DNA of 64,000 bases, taken from positions 232,948,797-233,012,796 of the forward strand of contig OX336396.1 in assembly GCA_946902985.2 (NCBI GenBank), written 5' to 3'. The notes below the pieces were generated by a model. The model saw nothing but the letters and a program-made list of their open reading frames with translations. It ran no database searches and was not told the DNA's origin. Within the stretch, counting starts at the first letter, position 1. Every line of letters starts with the position of its first letter. Origin of the DNA: Meconema thalassinum. Its lineage: Eukaryota > Arthropoda > Insecta > Orthoptera > Tettigoniidae. The position numbers and the translations under genes were made by a program. Positions 44,164 to 55,246 of this stretch are shown one piece after another.

Positions 44164-44215
44164 CCGGGGCTATACGACCGCGTTGTCGCTGCCCCTAAAC
44201 TAAGGAACCAACCAT
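44164..44215 (+). mobile_element. SINE A 3'-tail scrap
   Basis: GGGGCTATACGACCGCGTTGTCGC...CTAAGGAACCAACC is the last 50 bp of SINE A, an extreme 5' truncation within the pyrimidine tract. Confidence 0.8.
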
Positions 44216-44515
44216 TACTTTCCTTTATTTTCCTTTTATTTCATGTCATATCTTTTTTTCCTTTTACTTTCTTTTAATTTACCTTCATTACCTTTCCTTC
44301 AATTCCTTTGCTTTTATTTTATATCCTTCACTTTCGTTTCATTTCCTTCCCTTTTCTTTTATATAATTTTCTTTCCGTCCATTTCATTTCATTTATTTTC
44401 ATGTTCTTTCTTATCCTTTTATTTCATTAAATCCCCCCCCCCCCCCCTTACTGTTCCTTCCATTCCCTTCCTTTAATTTCACTTTATATAATTTTCTTAT
44501 ACAGTACTGTATTTC

Positions 44516-45585
44516 ATTATTTTGATATTAACTTTGTGGTCCATTCTTCTGTAAAGAGCGATGTCTGAATGGTTTGTAGGCTTCCTTAAATTTGCAACAA
44601 CCAATAGCACATGAAAAGTGATTTATAAGCAAAAGAAATTTCCTTTAACCACAAATCCATATTGTCCTAACACGTAGCTCTCCAGCTAAACTGCTCATCG
44701 ACCAGCTCCAGGCAGCTAACCTGTAATTAAAATATAAAAACATATCCCAATAATTCTTCTCAAGCATTATTACGGGAGCAGTTAAAGTAAACAACTTACA
44801 ACATGGTTTCAGTTTTACAAAAATCCAACTGCGAGAAGCTCATAAATTTAATACTGAAACACCAGTTCACTACGTACAGTATGGGGGAGAAAAGCATAAA
44901 ATTTATATATTTTGAAAAAACTTCTTATATTTCAAAAAGTAGTAGATCGAATGTACAGTGTTTCCCGGTCTGATTCAGAAAGATACGAGCTGCGTTTAGT
45001 TTTATCTCATGTAGTTCAGTACAGTAGGTGTAACAGGCTTTGAGGATCTCCGAACATACGAGTACAAAGGTATTACGTATATTGAAGAAGAAATGCATAC
45101 GAAAGTCATCCTGACAGTAAGAGACACAAACCAGTTTATAACACGGGCAACAATGCCCAATTGCATTCGTAGAAAACTCTACCTGCTGTTATTCTAGATG
45201 GAAAATTGGGTGGGAAGTTATTAATTGTGCTGCGAAAAGTGGAGGTTCTCTGCCTCCAACGATTCTGTCTCGTGTCAGGCATCTAGCAAGCACAGTGGGG
45301 AATGTTTAACGTCGTTTTTGAGTAGTCGACCAATAAGTATTCCTTTTATTTCATTTTCCAATATTCTGATAACTTTTTCAAAATCGAGATTGTAGAGATA
45401 GGAACGTAATCATATCTGAAAGATTCCTTATTGATAATTAAATTAAAATCAATAATCAATCAATCAATCAATAATCAATAATTATAATTTATATAAAGTT
45501 AATTAATCAGTACTAATTTCAGCCACACTGTGGCTTTCTTCAACTATGTGTGGATCTTAACAAATTAAATAATAATAATAATAAT
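44516..45585. other. Unassigned stretch with simple repeats
   Basis: AATC-type repeats at about 45450-45480 and an AAT run at 45567-45588 (the tail of the next SINE). No coding or element ends seen. Confidence 0.45.
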
Positions 45586-45587
45586 AA

Positions 45588-45765
45588 TGTTATTGGTTTT
45601 ACGTCCCTTTTAACTACACTGGCTTTTAGAGACGCCAGGGTGCCGGAATTTTGCCCCGGAGGGGATCTTTAACGTGCCAGTAAATCTACTGACACGGCTC
45701 CCTCGCATTTGCTCACCCTCAAATGCCAGCTGACTGCGCCAGGTTTCGAACCTGCAACTAACAAT
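45588..45765 (-). mobile_element. tRNA-derived SINE, family E (partial)
   Basis: Minus strand: B-box region GGTTCGAAACC, then GCCAGCTGGCATTTGAGG, GTGTCAGTAGATTTACTGGC and a tail of ATT repeats. The first half of the head is missing. Matches 47.95-48.17 kb. Confidence 0.8.
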
Positions 45766-46857
45766 TTAAACCAAATGCAAGCATGTAATAATACAATTTA
45801 TTCCAATAAATTGTTCTCAAATAAATTGGAAATAAATCTTAAGAGTAATATGTTTATAAAGATATGGATACTAGACAATATAACAAACACAGAAAACAGC
45901 CTTTAATATTCTTGCTGTACAAAATGTTCAATGAATGTTGCGTCAGATCCACCGGGCTAGCGAGACGGAGGACGGAGTTTCTCGGGCCGCGCCCCTCTTG
46001 TTGGTCGCGGGGCAGTGCTCACTAAGAAAATACCTCTTTGAATCACGCAAGGCCATTTACGCGCCGAGTGTCACTGGATTGTTCGGTTTCTGGAAAGGAC
46101 TGCAGTGACTGTCAACGGTAAACAGCCAGTGACAAGTGAATGTCGATTACGGTTTTGAACAATGTGTACAGTGGAGTTGAAAGTTGAGTCAAAGTTGAGT
46201 GAGTGTTTGTGCTAAAGAAGCAGTGTGTGAGGGTAGTAGTGAGATAGCGCGAAGGCCCTGGATTCGACGCGGCACGTGTACAGACACTGGGCTACGAAGT
46301 GGGACTCTGGCGTAAACATCACAGTGGAGCACCACGAAGTAGAGGAGAACTGTGAACTATGAACTCCGCAGCCTGCTGCGTGAGAATTGAAGATTGTATA
46401 TAAATAATTGTATACAATAGCCGTAATAAATGTAGTGGTTAGGAACGCACGCTACCAGCTGTGTTGTGATTTAGTAGAGTGTAACCCTATTCCTGTCACA
46501 AAATATACATATGAGTGAAAATTCAGGCAAATCTCTCAATTAGTTACAGAGATATTAACTACTTAATGAGATGGGTGCTATCTAGTGTATGGAGCTCCTT
46601 GCAAGCATCTACAGGGTGTAATTGATATACATGCACCCCGTTACACTGGTGATAGAAGAGACTATTCCAAACACGCTAGGTGAAATAATTATCATATATC
46701 ACAGTCAGCTGTGTTGCGTGGGGAATCCAGCCTATTTATTTTCCAAAACATTGACCGACGATTTTGTGATTTAATTTCACCTACACTAATTAATGATACG
46801 ACTAAATTTCGTGAATATATTAGCTTAGAATACCATCTTATATCGCCAGTTAAAAGG
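45766..46857. other. Unclassified region with an LTR-like GC island
   Basis: About 45935-46500 is GC-richer, starts TGTTGCGTCAG, has AATAAA at 46426 and ends TGTCACA. These are features of a solo long terminal repeat, but no target duplication, second copy or primer-binding site was found. Near 46630 the minus strand reads TGTAACGGGGTGCATG, another possible LTR start. Both are weak. Confidence 0.25.
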
Positions 46858-46865
46858 GGTACATG

Positions 46866-47862
46866 CAGGGGTGGCTCCTAACTAAAGGTTTTGGGTGGGC
46901 CAGATGATATTACTTTTGTTTCATATTAAATACAGTATTGTTTTATACTTGCCATTCATTGTTGCCAATATTGCCTTTATTATCATTCCACACCGCTACA
47001 TTTGAAACAAGTTTTAATAAATAGTTCATGCATTAAAAACTCTACTCACATGCCTCCTTATTTGTAAATATACAGTATTCTCTCCTGTGCTTGGTTGAAG
47101 CAAATTTATCTATCAGCTTGGTTCATGAGGTCCTATTTGGTTAATTTCTAACTTAGTGTTCAGAAGTACAGAAGAAAATGGATGTGTTAATAAAAATTCC
47201 ACTTTCATTCTCCTATTTCGCACACTTACCGTATAACCCAAGTTAAAAACACACCAATTTATAGAAATTAATTTCATCCGCAGAACTCACTAAGACACTT
47301 GTATTGTACTTGGAACATCGGACAACTGAAAATGTATAAATATATTTTTGTCTAATGTAGGCAAGCTGTGAACAAAGGCTGAATACCTGTTTCAGGGCGT
47401 GGGGTGGGGTGGACCCTTCTTCTTTTACAGACAGTTGCAGGATGTGAAAATGGAGAGATCTTCTATTTCGCTTCGAAGCAATGCTATTGGCCCATTCCCC
47501 AGGTCCTTGAAGAGGAAGTAAAATCCCTTCATAGCTCAGAAGAATTTGCGTGCAAGACAGTGCTATGTCCACTGTTTTCCCACGCGGCCCATCAAGCCAT
47601 ATACTTTGCATAGGACTTTCTGTAGAGTGGCCCTCGCTATGACAATACACCGTACGGGACTGGCAGGAACTTGGTCTAGGGATACGTTATGTGTACTCAA
47701 TTCTTTTCAGAAATTCCAGAAGGGAAAACACTTATTTTAAGTAGAATATCTCTAATTTAAAGTAATTTTTAAAGACATTAATTAAACAAATCATTGTGCA
47801 ATACGGCTTAATGGCCCTGGGTGGGCAGGGCCCTTTTGGCCCTTAATGACGCACCGTCCCTG
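46866..47862. mobile_element. hAT-type non-autonomous element
   Basis: A perfect 8-bp duplication GGTACATG (46858-46865, 47863-47870) flanks termini CAGGGGTGGCTCCTAAC and (inverse) CAGGGACGGTGCGTCA. CAGGG ends with 8-bp duplications are characteristic of hAT. 997 bp. The internal minus-strand frame at 47650-47243 shows no transposase motif. Confidence 0.88.
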
Positions 47863-47946
47863 GGTACATGAAGGCTATAACAATATTACACTCTGTATTT
47901 CCAGTCTATACTTACCATTGATACTATTCCAATTCTTTTACACGTC

Positions 47947-48175
47947 TGGCTGCGTGGCTCAGGGGTAACGTTCTCGCTTACTGAGCCCAAGGTTGCAGGT
48001 TCGAAACCTGGCGCAGTCAGCTGGCATTTGAGGGTGCGCAAATGCGAGGGAGCCGTGTCAGTAGATTTACTGGCACGTTAAAGATCCTCTTCGGGGCAAA
48101 ATTCCGGCACCCCGGCGTCTCTAAAAGCCAGTGTAGTTGAAAGGGACGTAAAACCAATAACATTATTATTATTAA
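47947..48175 (+). mobile_element. tRNA-derived SINE, family E, near full length
   Basis: Head GGCTGCGTGGCTCAGGGGTA (A box) and exact B box GGTTCGAAACC, then body and an (ATT)n tail. It is about 229 bp, the shortest SINE here. The tRNA-like head is well kept, so pol III transcription is plausible. Confidence 0.85.
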
Positions 48176-48790
48176 ATCTTTTACACAATAAATGGAACAG
48201 GAAGATAGAAGTAAGTGTCAGATGAGACTGTTATACACTGAGTGACACTCAAGCCCAAGGCGCCAATCTTGCTTGTAATAATGCTGCATCGTATTGCGGC
48301 GACAGCGTTACGTATGTATATAAAATTAAATTAATTCCGAATGACAGAATGAATGTATTCTTGTCTGCAGTGGGAAAGGTTTCACTATAATTGTGTATAT
48401 CCCTCGTCATGTTAACGCGCAGCGCACGGGAGCTGGAGATATTCTGTCATAACGTTTTCATGAGCTGTCACGGTTCTAGAAATATGGGGCGAGTACGAGG
48501 AGAATAATATTGTGAATTCCGGCCGAGCATCTCGCTATGCATGTAGCCTGGTGGATTTGGCTACCTGAGCCACAGTTATCAAAGACATTCTCTTGTCTAC
48601 TCTCGGAATTTATATTCAAACCGTGTATTTGTGTGTACGGTCACACGTAGTTATTGGTCGCACAGTTCGTGCCATCGGACCTTAGCAGGTAATTTTACGG
48701 AACATTATTTATACACTGCTGAACCCGGAAATCGCTACACCTATAAGAAGCCATTCACGTGCATTGAAATGCAAACAAACGTGTCATCTA
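48176..48790. other. Unassigned stretch
   Basis: Nothing recognised. The frame beginning at 48631 runs into the next repeat and has no family features. Confidence 0.4.
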
Positions 48791-49064
48791 AGATGATGAT
48801 GATGATAATTGTTGTTTTAAGGGGCCTAACATCGTGGTTATCGGGCCCTCATGGCTTAGATGATCGTGAAAAGGTATATGAAACTATAACTAAAACTAAC
48901 TTCATACTTACAAACTAGACGAGGAAATAAAAAACAAAAAGAAGAGTAAAAGAAACAAAAGACAGGAGGAATAAGAATGAGAATTAAGGGACTTGGAAGA
49001 AAGGAGAGCCATGCACGGTAGAGAGGAAAGAGAAACAGGAGAAAGGAAAGGAAGTTTGTAGATT

Positions 49065-49240
49065 TACGTGACCGTTAATCTCGCGATCATGAGCCATGGG
49101 ACCTCCGTTTTAGGTGGAATCCGAACCACAGGACATGGCATTTCACTTTGAAAATCTCACATGTATTGACCGGGAATCGCACCTGGTCCGCCGTGGTGAG
49201 AGGGCAAAAGGTTATTTGCTGCGCCACCACGCCCCTTAGA
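49065..49240 (-). mobile_element. SINE F inside the long repeat
   Basis: Minus-strand GGGGCGTGGTGGCGCAGC head, GGTGCGATTCCCGGTCAATA B-box region, then GCCATGTCCTGTGGTTCGG as in the 43.6-kb copy. It lies just before the minisatellite. Confidence 0.7.
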
Positions 49241-49334
49241 AAGAGGAGAAGGAGAGGCAATGCAAGAAGGAGAAAAACCGGACCTAGCTCAGGAATCCCT
49301 CGGGGTTGCCAACTCCCGAACTCAACAGACGCGA

Positions 49335-51360
49335 GTCCTTGAGGGTTTAAGGCAATCCAGGGTGCACCGTAATTGGTGGGGCTACACCAACACACTCACT
49401 GCCTCCTTGAAGGTGTAACACAATCCAGGGTGCACCATAAGTGGTGGGACTACACACACCCTGCAACCTTGAAAGTGTAACACAATCCAAGGTGCACTAT
49501 AAGTGGTGGGGCTACACCTACACACTCCCTGCCTCCTTGAAGGTGTAACACAATCCAGAGTGCACCATAAGTGGTGGGGCTACACACACCCTGCAACCTT
49601 GAAGGTTTGACACAATCCAAGGTGCACTATAAGTGTTGGGCCACTCCTACACACTCCCTGCCTCCTTGAAGGTGTAACACAATCCAGGGTGCACCATAAG
49701 TGGTGGGGCTACACACACCCTGCCTCCTTGAAGGTGTAACACAATCCAGGGTGCACCATAAGTGGTGGGGCTAAACACACCCTGCATCCTTGAAGGTGTA
49801 ACACAAGCCATGGTGCACCATAAGTGGTGGGCTACACACTCCCTGCCTCCTTGAAGGTGTAACACAATCCAGCGTGCACTATAAGTGGTGGGGCTAAACA
49901 CACCCTGCCTCCCTGAGGGTCTAACACAAGCCAGGGTGCACCATAAGTGGTGGGGCCGCACACACCCTGCCTCCCTGAGGGTGTAACACAAGCCAGGGTG
50001 CACCATAAGTGGTCGGGCTACACACACCCTGCCTCCCTTGAAGGTGTATCACAATCCAGGGTGCACTATAAGTGGTGGGGCTACGCCTACACACTCCCTG
50101 CCTCCTTGAAGGTGTAACACAATCCTAGGTGCACCATACTTGGTGGGGCTACACACACCCTGCCTCCCTGTAAGGTGTAACACAATCCAGGGTGCACTAT
50201 AAGTGGTGGGGCTAAACACTCCCTGCCTCCCTGAGGGTATAACACAAGCCAGGGTGCTCCATAAGTGGTGGGGCTACACATACCCTGCCTCCCTGAGGGT
50301 GTAACACAAGCCAGGGTGCACCATAAGTGGTGGGGCTACACACACCCTGCCTCCTTGAAGGTGTAACACAAGTCATGGTGCACCAATAGTGGAGGGGCTA
50401 AACACACCCTACCTCCCTGAGGGTGTAACACAAGCCAGGGTGCACCATAAGTGGTGGGGCTACGCCTACACACTCCCTGCCTCCTTGAAGGTGTAACACA
50501 ATCCAGGGTGCACCATAAGTGGTCGGGCTACACACACCCTGCCTCCCTTGTAGGTGTAACACAATCCAGGGTGCACCATAAGTGGTGGGGCTACACACAC
50601 CCTGCCTCCCTTGAAGGTGTAACACAATCCAGGGTGCACCATAAGTGGTGGGGCTAAACACACCCTGCATCCTTGAAGGTGTAACACAAGCCATGGTGCA
50701 CCATAAGTGGTGGGCTACACACTCCCTGCCTCCTTGAAGGTGTAACACAATTCAGGGTGCACTCTAAGTGGTGGGGCTAAACACACCCTGCCTCCCTGAG
50801 GGTGTAACACAAGCCAGGGTGCACCGTAAGTGGTGGGGCCGCACACACCCTGCCTCCCTGAGGGTGTAACACAATCCAGGGTGCACCATAAGTGGTGGGG
50901 CCGCACACACCCTGCCTTCTTGAAGGTGTAACACAATCCAGGGTGCACCATAAGTGGTAGGGCTACACATACCCTGCCTCCTTGAAGGTGTAATACAATC
51001 CAGGGTGCACTATACGTGGTAGGGCTACACACTCCCTGCCTCCTTGAAGGTGTAACACAATCCAGGGTGCACTAAAAGTGGTGGGGCTACACACATCCTG
51101 CCTCCTTGAAGGTGTAACACAATCCAGGGTGCACCATAAGTGGTGGGGCTGCACACACTCTGCTCCCTTGAGAGTGTAACACAATCCAGGGTTCACCATA
51201 AGTGGGGGGCTAAGCACACCCTGCCTCCTTGAAGGTGTAACATAATCCACGGTGAACCATAAGTAGTGGGGCTACACTCACCCGGCCTCCTTAAGGGTGT
51301 AGCACAATCCAGGGTGCACCACAAGTGGTGGGGCTACATACACCCTGCCTCCTTTAGGGC
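49335..51360. repeat. 62-bp minisatellite, about 32 units
   Basis: The consensus unit starts GGTGTAACACAATCCAGGGT and includes GCACCATAAGTGGTGGGGCT and a CACACACCCTGCCTCCTTGAA end; one spacing is 62 bp. Variants include CTGAGGG for TTGAAGG, AAACAC for CACACAC, and a 5-bp longer CCTACACACTCCC form. A block near 49782 recurs at 50665 with the same variant order (883 bp apart). Because 62 is not divisible by 3 and the minus strand has few stops, all minus frames stay open for long stretches. Confidence 0.95.
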
Positions 51361-51654
51361 CTTGAACAGAAGGCAGGAGATACAATGAAAAGAAAACAAG
51401 AGGTTTGATCCTTCAAAGAATGAGGGATCAGGAAAGATGAGACAAGGGCCAATTAGGCGGGAAAGTAGAAGTCTCCCTAGGCCTTGGACACCCTAATACC
51501 GTCGGGGTCGGAAAAGAACAAGAGCTGACCAAGGGAGGTCGTTAGGAAAGAGACGATCTCGGCACAAGGAAGTGGAAGGAATGCCAAACTCAGCTGGGGT
51601 CCCATGGTCACCAACCCACGTCCCACAAGGTATGACATCTAAGAGATGTCCTAT

Positions 51655-52138
51655 ACAGGACATCGCACATAGATTTAGGTATTAGGAAGTCATTTCTGAA
51701 GGCCTTTATCTGGGGCGTGGCGATATATAGTAGTGAAACTTGGACTGTTGAAGCAGCAGAAAAGAGGAGAATTGAAGCGTTTGAAATGTGGTGTTACAGG
51801 AGAATGATGAAGATCAGATGGGTAGATACGGTTACAATTGAAGAAGTATTAAGACGAGTGGGAGAGGAGAGATTATTCGGGCTACTGCTAATGAAGAGAA
51901 GAGATAGGTTGATAGGACACATACTAAGACACCCAGGAATAGCAAACTTAGTTATAGAAGGAAGGGTCGAGGATAAGAACTGTAGGGGTACACCAAGGTT
52001 AGAATATGTTAAATAGATTGTCTCAGATGTAGGGTGTGGTAACTATGTAGATAGGAAATGATTAGCTCAGGACAGGGAAGCATGGAGAACTGCATCAAAC
52101 CAATCGAAAGACTGAACACTCAAACAACAACAACAACA
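51655..52138 (+). mobile_element. LINE 3' end (same family as 8.1 and 33.0 kb)
   Basis: Plus strand: 'HIDLGIRKSFLKAFIWGVAIYSSETWTVEAAEKR', 'RIEAFEMWCYRRMMKIRWVD', 'RRDRLIGHILRHPGIANLVI' and 'GRVEDKNCRG', then a stop within 'LEYVK*IVSDVGCGNY'. It ends ACTCAAACAACAACAACAAC, a (CAA)n tail. It is 5'-truncated and the best-conserved copy of this family here. Confidence 0.92.
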
Positions 52139-52555
52139 TACAGGGTGGGTAAGGTGAAGGCAGTTGTATCCGCCTTCGTCTGGTGGATATATTTATTTAC
52201 TTTATGGATGATAATGAATACTACTACTACTGAACAGTCACATCAATAGAAGAAATCATTTTTAAAATATAACGTTTCGTGGCGGTGACAAGTGGTATAA
52301 TGGACGTAACATCCAAGTAATTTTCTCCAGTTATAATGATAATAATGGACACGGAAACGGCTAATTACTTACTACTGACACCTGTAATTTACTAACGAAT
52401 TGAAAAATCTGATTAGACAGATGAGTAAGTGAAATAGAAGACGCTGCCTATCTCTTATTGTCTGTTAGAAAAGTAGAAAGCTGAAGTGTTATTTTTCGCC
52501 ACAGCGCTGTTCGATATTTCGTCCATGTGCCAAATGGCCTAAATCTAGGGAATGG
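52139..52555. other. Unassigned stretch
   Basis: No coding or element ends seen. Confidence 0.4.
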
Positions 52556-52559
52556 GTGG

Positions 52560-52806
52560 TGTTAACCGCAGTGTAGAGAAAGGTAAGTTCTTGAAATCTG
52601 GTTCAAGTCAGTGAAACGGTGTAGATTCGTGCCAAAGGCCAAAAATCCAATGATTAGAGAGGGCTGTCCGAAATTTAAAGTAGATAGTGATACCCGCAGA
52701 GTTCTAAAAGATAAGTACATAACATTTGGTTCAGATCGGTGAAACGGTGTCGCTTTGTATGAATAACAGACAAAGAAACAAACCAAAATTCAGCTTTATA
52801 TATAGA
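52560..52806 (-). mobile_element. Helitron-like 5' terminal piece
   Basis: The minus strand begins TCTCTATATATAAAGCTG and runs into TTTTGGTTTGTTTCTTTG. A TC start, TATATAAA and a downstream TTTG(T/G)-rich tract are the usual insect Helitron 5' end. Internally, 'GGTTCA(G/A)(A/G)TCNGTGAAACGGTGT' is repeated (about 52600 and 52735). The 3' end was not found. Confidence 0.5.
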
Positions 52807-52859
52807 GATTGTTGTCAACAACAGTAGCCTATGTAACAATCAATGAGTTTCATAACATA

Positions 52860-53345
52860 ATTTATGTTCGACGACGTCGAAATGTTAACATTATATCTCA
52901 GAAAACTGTATCATAATGAAGCTCGTTATATCACTATTTTTCATTATGAAACAGTTTCTCCCGCCAATCAGAGCTCAAGAAACAGTTGTGTGAGCAATTA
53001 GGTAAGGATACCTTCGCGCATGAGCTCAAAATCCAACATATTTCTGTATTGGCAAGCAAGTGAATGGTCTCTGTTCTCGGAGTGCCTTGGCCCACGCATG
53101 CGCTCTGTTCAGTCAGCAAAGCCACGCCTTGTTCACTAACTGAATCCCACAGATATTTATGAATATTTATGTTAAAACATATAATGAAGTTATAATTATC
53201 GTCGAACATAAACAGTCGTATACAACTCGTCTATAATAGAAATTAAGACACTCGTATGTAAATTATAAAACTCGCATACGCTCGTTTTATAAACATACTC
53301 GTGTCTTAATTATTGCCATTATAGCCTCGTTGCATAATGTACTAT
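52860..53345. repeat. Nested inverted repeats (cruciform-prone)
   Basis: TTTATGTTCGACGA (about 52861-52874) is mirrored by TCGTCGAACATAAA (about 53198-53211). A second palindrome has CTATAATAGAAATTAAGACA (from 53231) against TGTCTTAATTATTGCCATTATAG (to 53324), with an inner TTATAAAAC...GTTTTATAA stem. A third (AAACTGTATCATAATGAA / TTCATTATGAAACAGTTT) spans 52903-52958. Likely an old fold-back element. Confidence 0.65.
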
Positions 53346-53732
53346 TGTGTACAGTCTCTCTCTCTCTTTCAGTAGATCTGTCCGCAGACAGGTTTCAATT
53401 GGGCGTCCTCCATTTCTCTCTGTCTTAAGCATCTTTTCTCATTTGCTTGTAGCCTAATTGAAGGGCTCGGAGCAAGATAGTGCTATGCCACACTTTTGTC
53501 TTTCTGAGAAAAATGCATCTTAAAGTTTGAAAAAATTCTATAAATCAGATTTTGGTATTTTCTTTTAAGTTAATTTACTTAAGTTGGTTTATGTCAGTTA
53601 TTACACGTTTTCAGTTTGTAAAATAGCATGCATATCTTAAGTACATTACGTAAATTGCAATTAAATGAAGGCATGCATGAATAATAGTGGCTTAGCACTT
53701 TCTTGCCTCAGAACTTGGCGCAATATGTCAGT

Positions 53733-54062
53733 GAAAATCCACAGCCTGCTTCCAGTCTCCGACCGGGTCAGGAATGGAATGAATGAAGCCCCCATCTAGC
53801 GGCGAGGATATGAACTGTGCCGGCTGCCGAGGCCTGGCGCACTCCACTGAGGCAATGATTAAATGAATGACAGATGAAATGAAATGATAGTGGAGAGTGT
53901 TGCTGGAATGAAATTTTTGACAGGGAAAACCGGAGTACCCGGAGAAAAACCTGTCTTCCTCCGTTTTGTCCAGCACAGATCTCACATGGAGTGACCGGGA
54001 TTTGAACCGCGGATCCAGCGGTGAGAGGCCAGCGTGCTGCCGCCTAAGCCACGGAGGCTTAA
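53733..54062 (-). mobile_element. tRNA-derived SINE, family G, intact
   Basis: Flanked by CAATATGTCAGT (53721-53732, 54063-54074). Minus-strand head CCTCCGTGGCTTAGGCGGCA and B box GGTTCAAATCCC. The body contains CCGGTTTTCCCTGTCAAAAA and ends GAAGCAGGCTGTGGATTTTCAC. A tail scrap of the same family is at 22308. Confidence 0.9.
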
Positions 54063-54229
54063 CAATATGTCAGTAATGAATGATATTTATTATTCATCTA
54101 TTACATACTAAATATTTGGCAATATCTATTAAAAGTGTGTTCTAATGTGATGAAAATATTCTTTCATAATGATAAGCACAGATTGTTCAGTCAACTTTAA
54201 GAGGGCAGTAATAATCATCATCACTTTCT

Positions 54230-54625
54230 ACACCCCCATCTCATTGCACTTAATGCTATTATAAAACGAATGGTGCACGGGCGAGATGATCTGGAGCAGA
54301 TCGTGCAAATTCATGAACTTCTTTGAGTCAACAGTAATTGGTTCCCTATACTTCTGAGTGAGCTGGACCTCCGCTGGCCGTCCTTGATTTTCTGTTAATA
54401 CCCAGCACTACGTTTTGCATTTACAGTTAGGTCCCAGCTCCTTGGCTGCGTAACTCTTTTTTGTACTGTCACTGACGTAGGGAGAACCTTTGTTTCTTCT
54501 TACTCGCCTCTTCATTTTTTGGGTACTATTTTGATGTCTATTTCTCCAACGAGCTTTTTCATCTTCATAGGTGTCGTGATGGTTGGTCTAAAGGAAGTTT
54601 CATCCTTTTCCTGAAACTGAACATC
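54230..54625 (-). pseudogene. Remnant of the TIR element's protein (basic and C-terminal parts)
   Basis: A possible splice acceptor (TTTTTATAG) precedes 'DDGDVQFQEKDETSFRP'. Another frame reads 'NSTQKMKRRVRRNKGSPYVS', then 'SYAAKELGPNCKCK', a stop, and later 'LTQKYREPITVDSKKFMNLH' and 'LLQIISPVHHSFYNSIK'. The pattern of a basic stretch, a GPxCxCK pair, and an 'IxxxYHxFYxS' end resembles uncharacterised insect proteins I have seen associated with transposons. The family name is uncertain. It has frameshifts and is internally deleted. Confidence 0.45.
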
Positions 54626-55021
54626 ACCATCATCTATAAAAAGGCCACCAAAAATATAGGTTAAATGGTTCAGAATAGCAGTTTAATTTTTTTATATCTC
54701 ATGAAGATATTGTGTCATTTTACGTATTAAGTAAAAAGGAATATCAACAATCTGCTTGTAATTATTATTGTTGCATAGCAATTAAACCTTTACTTTGAGA
54801 AAATATAAATACAAGTACATTGGACAAAATTTCGGCAGGATAGTGCTATGCCCTTTGCAGAATACTATGCTACTTATTCAAGAGTTATAAGCTATATGTT
54901 TAATCTAGCATACTGTCTAAGCTTAATATACAAATATGCACAGCATAACATACTAAATATATTACCTACACGTACCAGAAAGATCAGATAAATTATTTTG
55001 GTTATAGCACACAATGCAATA

Positions 55022-55246
55022 TTAACTGGGCAAATTTTTCAGCAATACAGTGTTATTCCATAATATCAAAGAAATTGTAATACGTACCCCAGATGGCTCT
55101 TTCTCAGAAGATTCTTCTTCAGATGTGCGAAGAATATATTCCTCTTCAGAATCTGAAAGAACAGCTTCCGAATCGCTGGATGTTCCTGAAAAATAAAGCC
55201 TTTCCCGAACTGATGTATTTCCACTGCTACAATCAGGCGACGCCAT
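55022..55246 (-). CDS. Acidic Ser/Glu-rich N-terminal exon of the TIR element's protein
   Basis: The 74-codon frame starts 'MASPDCSSGNTSVRERLYFS' behind a favourable start context (AAGATGGCG). It is dominated by a Ser/Glu/Asp tract, 'SDSEAVLSDSEEEYILRTSE' and 'EEESSEKEPSGV'. A GTACGTA donor-like site follows codon 'PSGVR', so the last 17 residues are probably intronic. Acidic leaders of this type are common in piggyBac- and Sola-like transposases. It lies just inside the right inverted end, in the expected place for exon 1. Confidence 0.45.
   Translation of the reverse strand: MASPDCSSGNTSVRERLYFSGTSSDSEAVLSDSEEEYILRTSEEESSEKEPSGVRITISLILWNNTVLLKNLPS

Larger units (their letters stand above)
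43276..44515. repeat. 1.2-kb pyrimidine-rich (TTCC/TTTC)n tract
   Basis: The plus strand is almost entirely C and T, built on TTTCCTTTCC-like repeats with a poly-C run at 44433-44448. Two SINE pieces have inserted (43612-43800, 44164-44215). The F/S/L-rich frames on this strand are artefacts of composition. Mirror-symmetric pyrimidine tracts of this kind can adopt triplex DNA. Confidence 0.85.
48795..51650 (+). repeat. Long dispersed repeat carrying a minisatellite
   Basis: It opens TTTTAAGGGGCCTAACATCG near 48815 and has purine-rich flanks (48930-49060, 49240-49300). It continues after the minisatellite with GTCTCCCTAGGCCTTGG...CTAATACCGTCGGGGTCGG and ends near CCAACCCACGTCCC. I recognise these blocks as a common insect repeat, but I cannot assign a class. 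Confidence 0.55.

Noticed and set aside
43283..44476. Several Phe/Ser/Leu-rich frames
   Set aside because: They follow directly from the pyrimidine-rich composition and are interrupted by SINE insertions.
47243..47650. 135-codon minus-strand frame as a host gene exon
   Set aside because: It lies wholly inside an hAT element with intact duplications and shows no domain or splice evidence.
49335..51360. Tandem array considered as CRISPR or as coding repeat protein
   Set aside because: Units are continuous without unique spacers, the context is eukaryotic, and open frames arise in every minus frame because the unit is nearly stop-free; no start context or splice pattern supports a gene.
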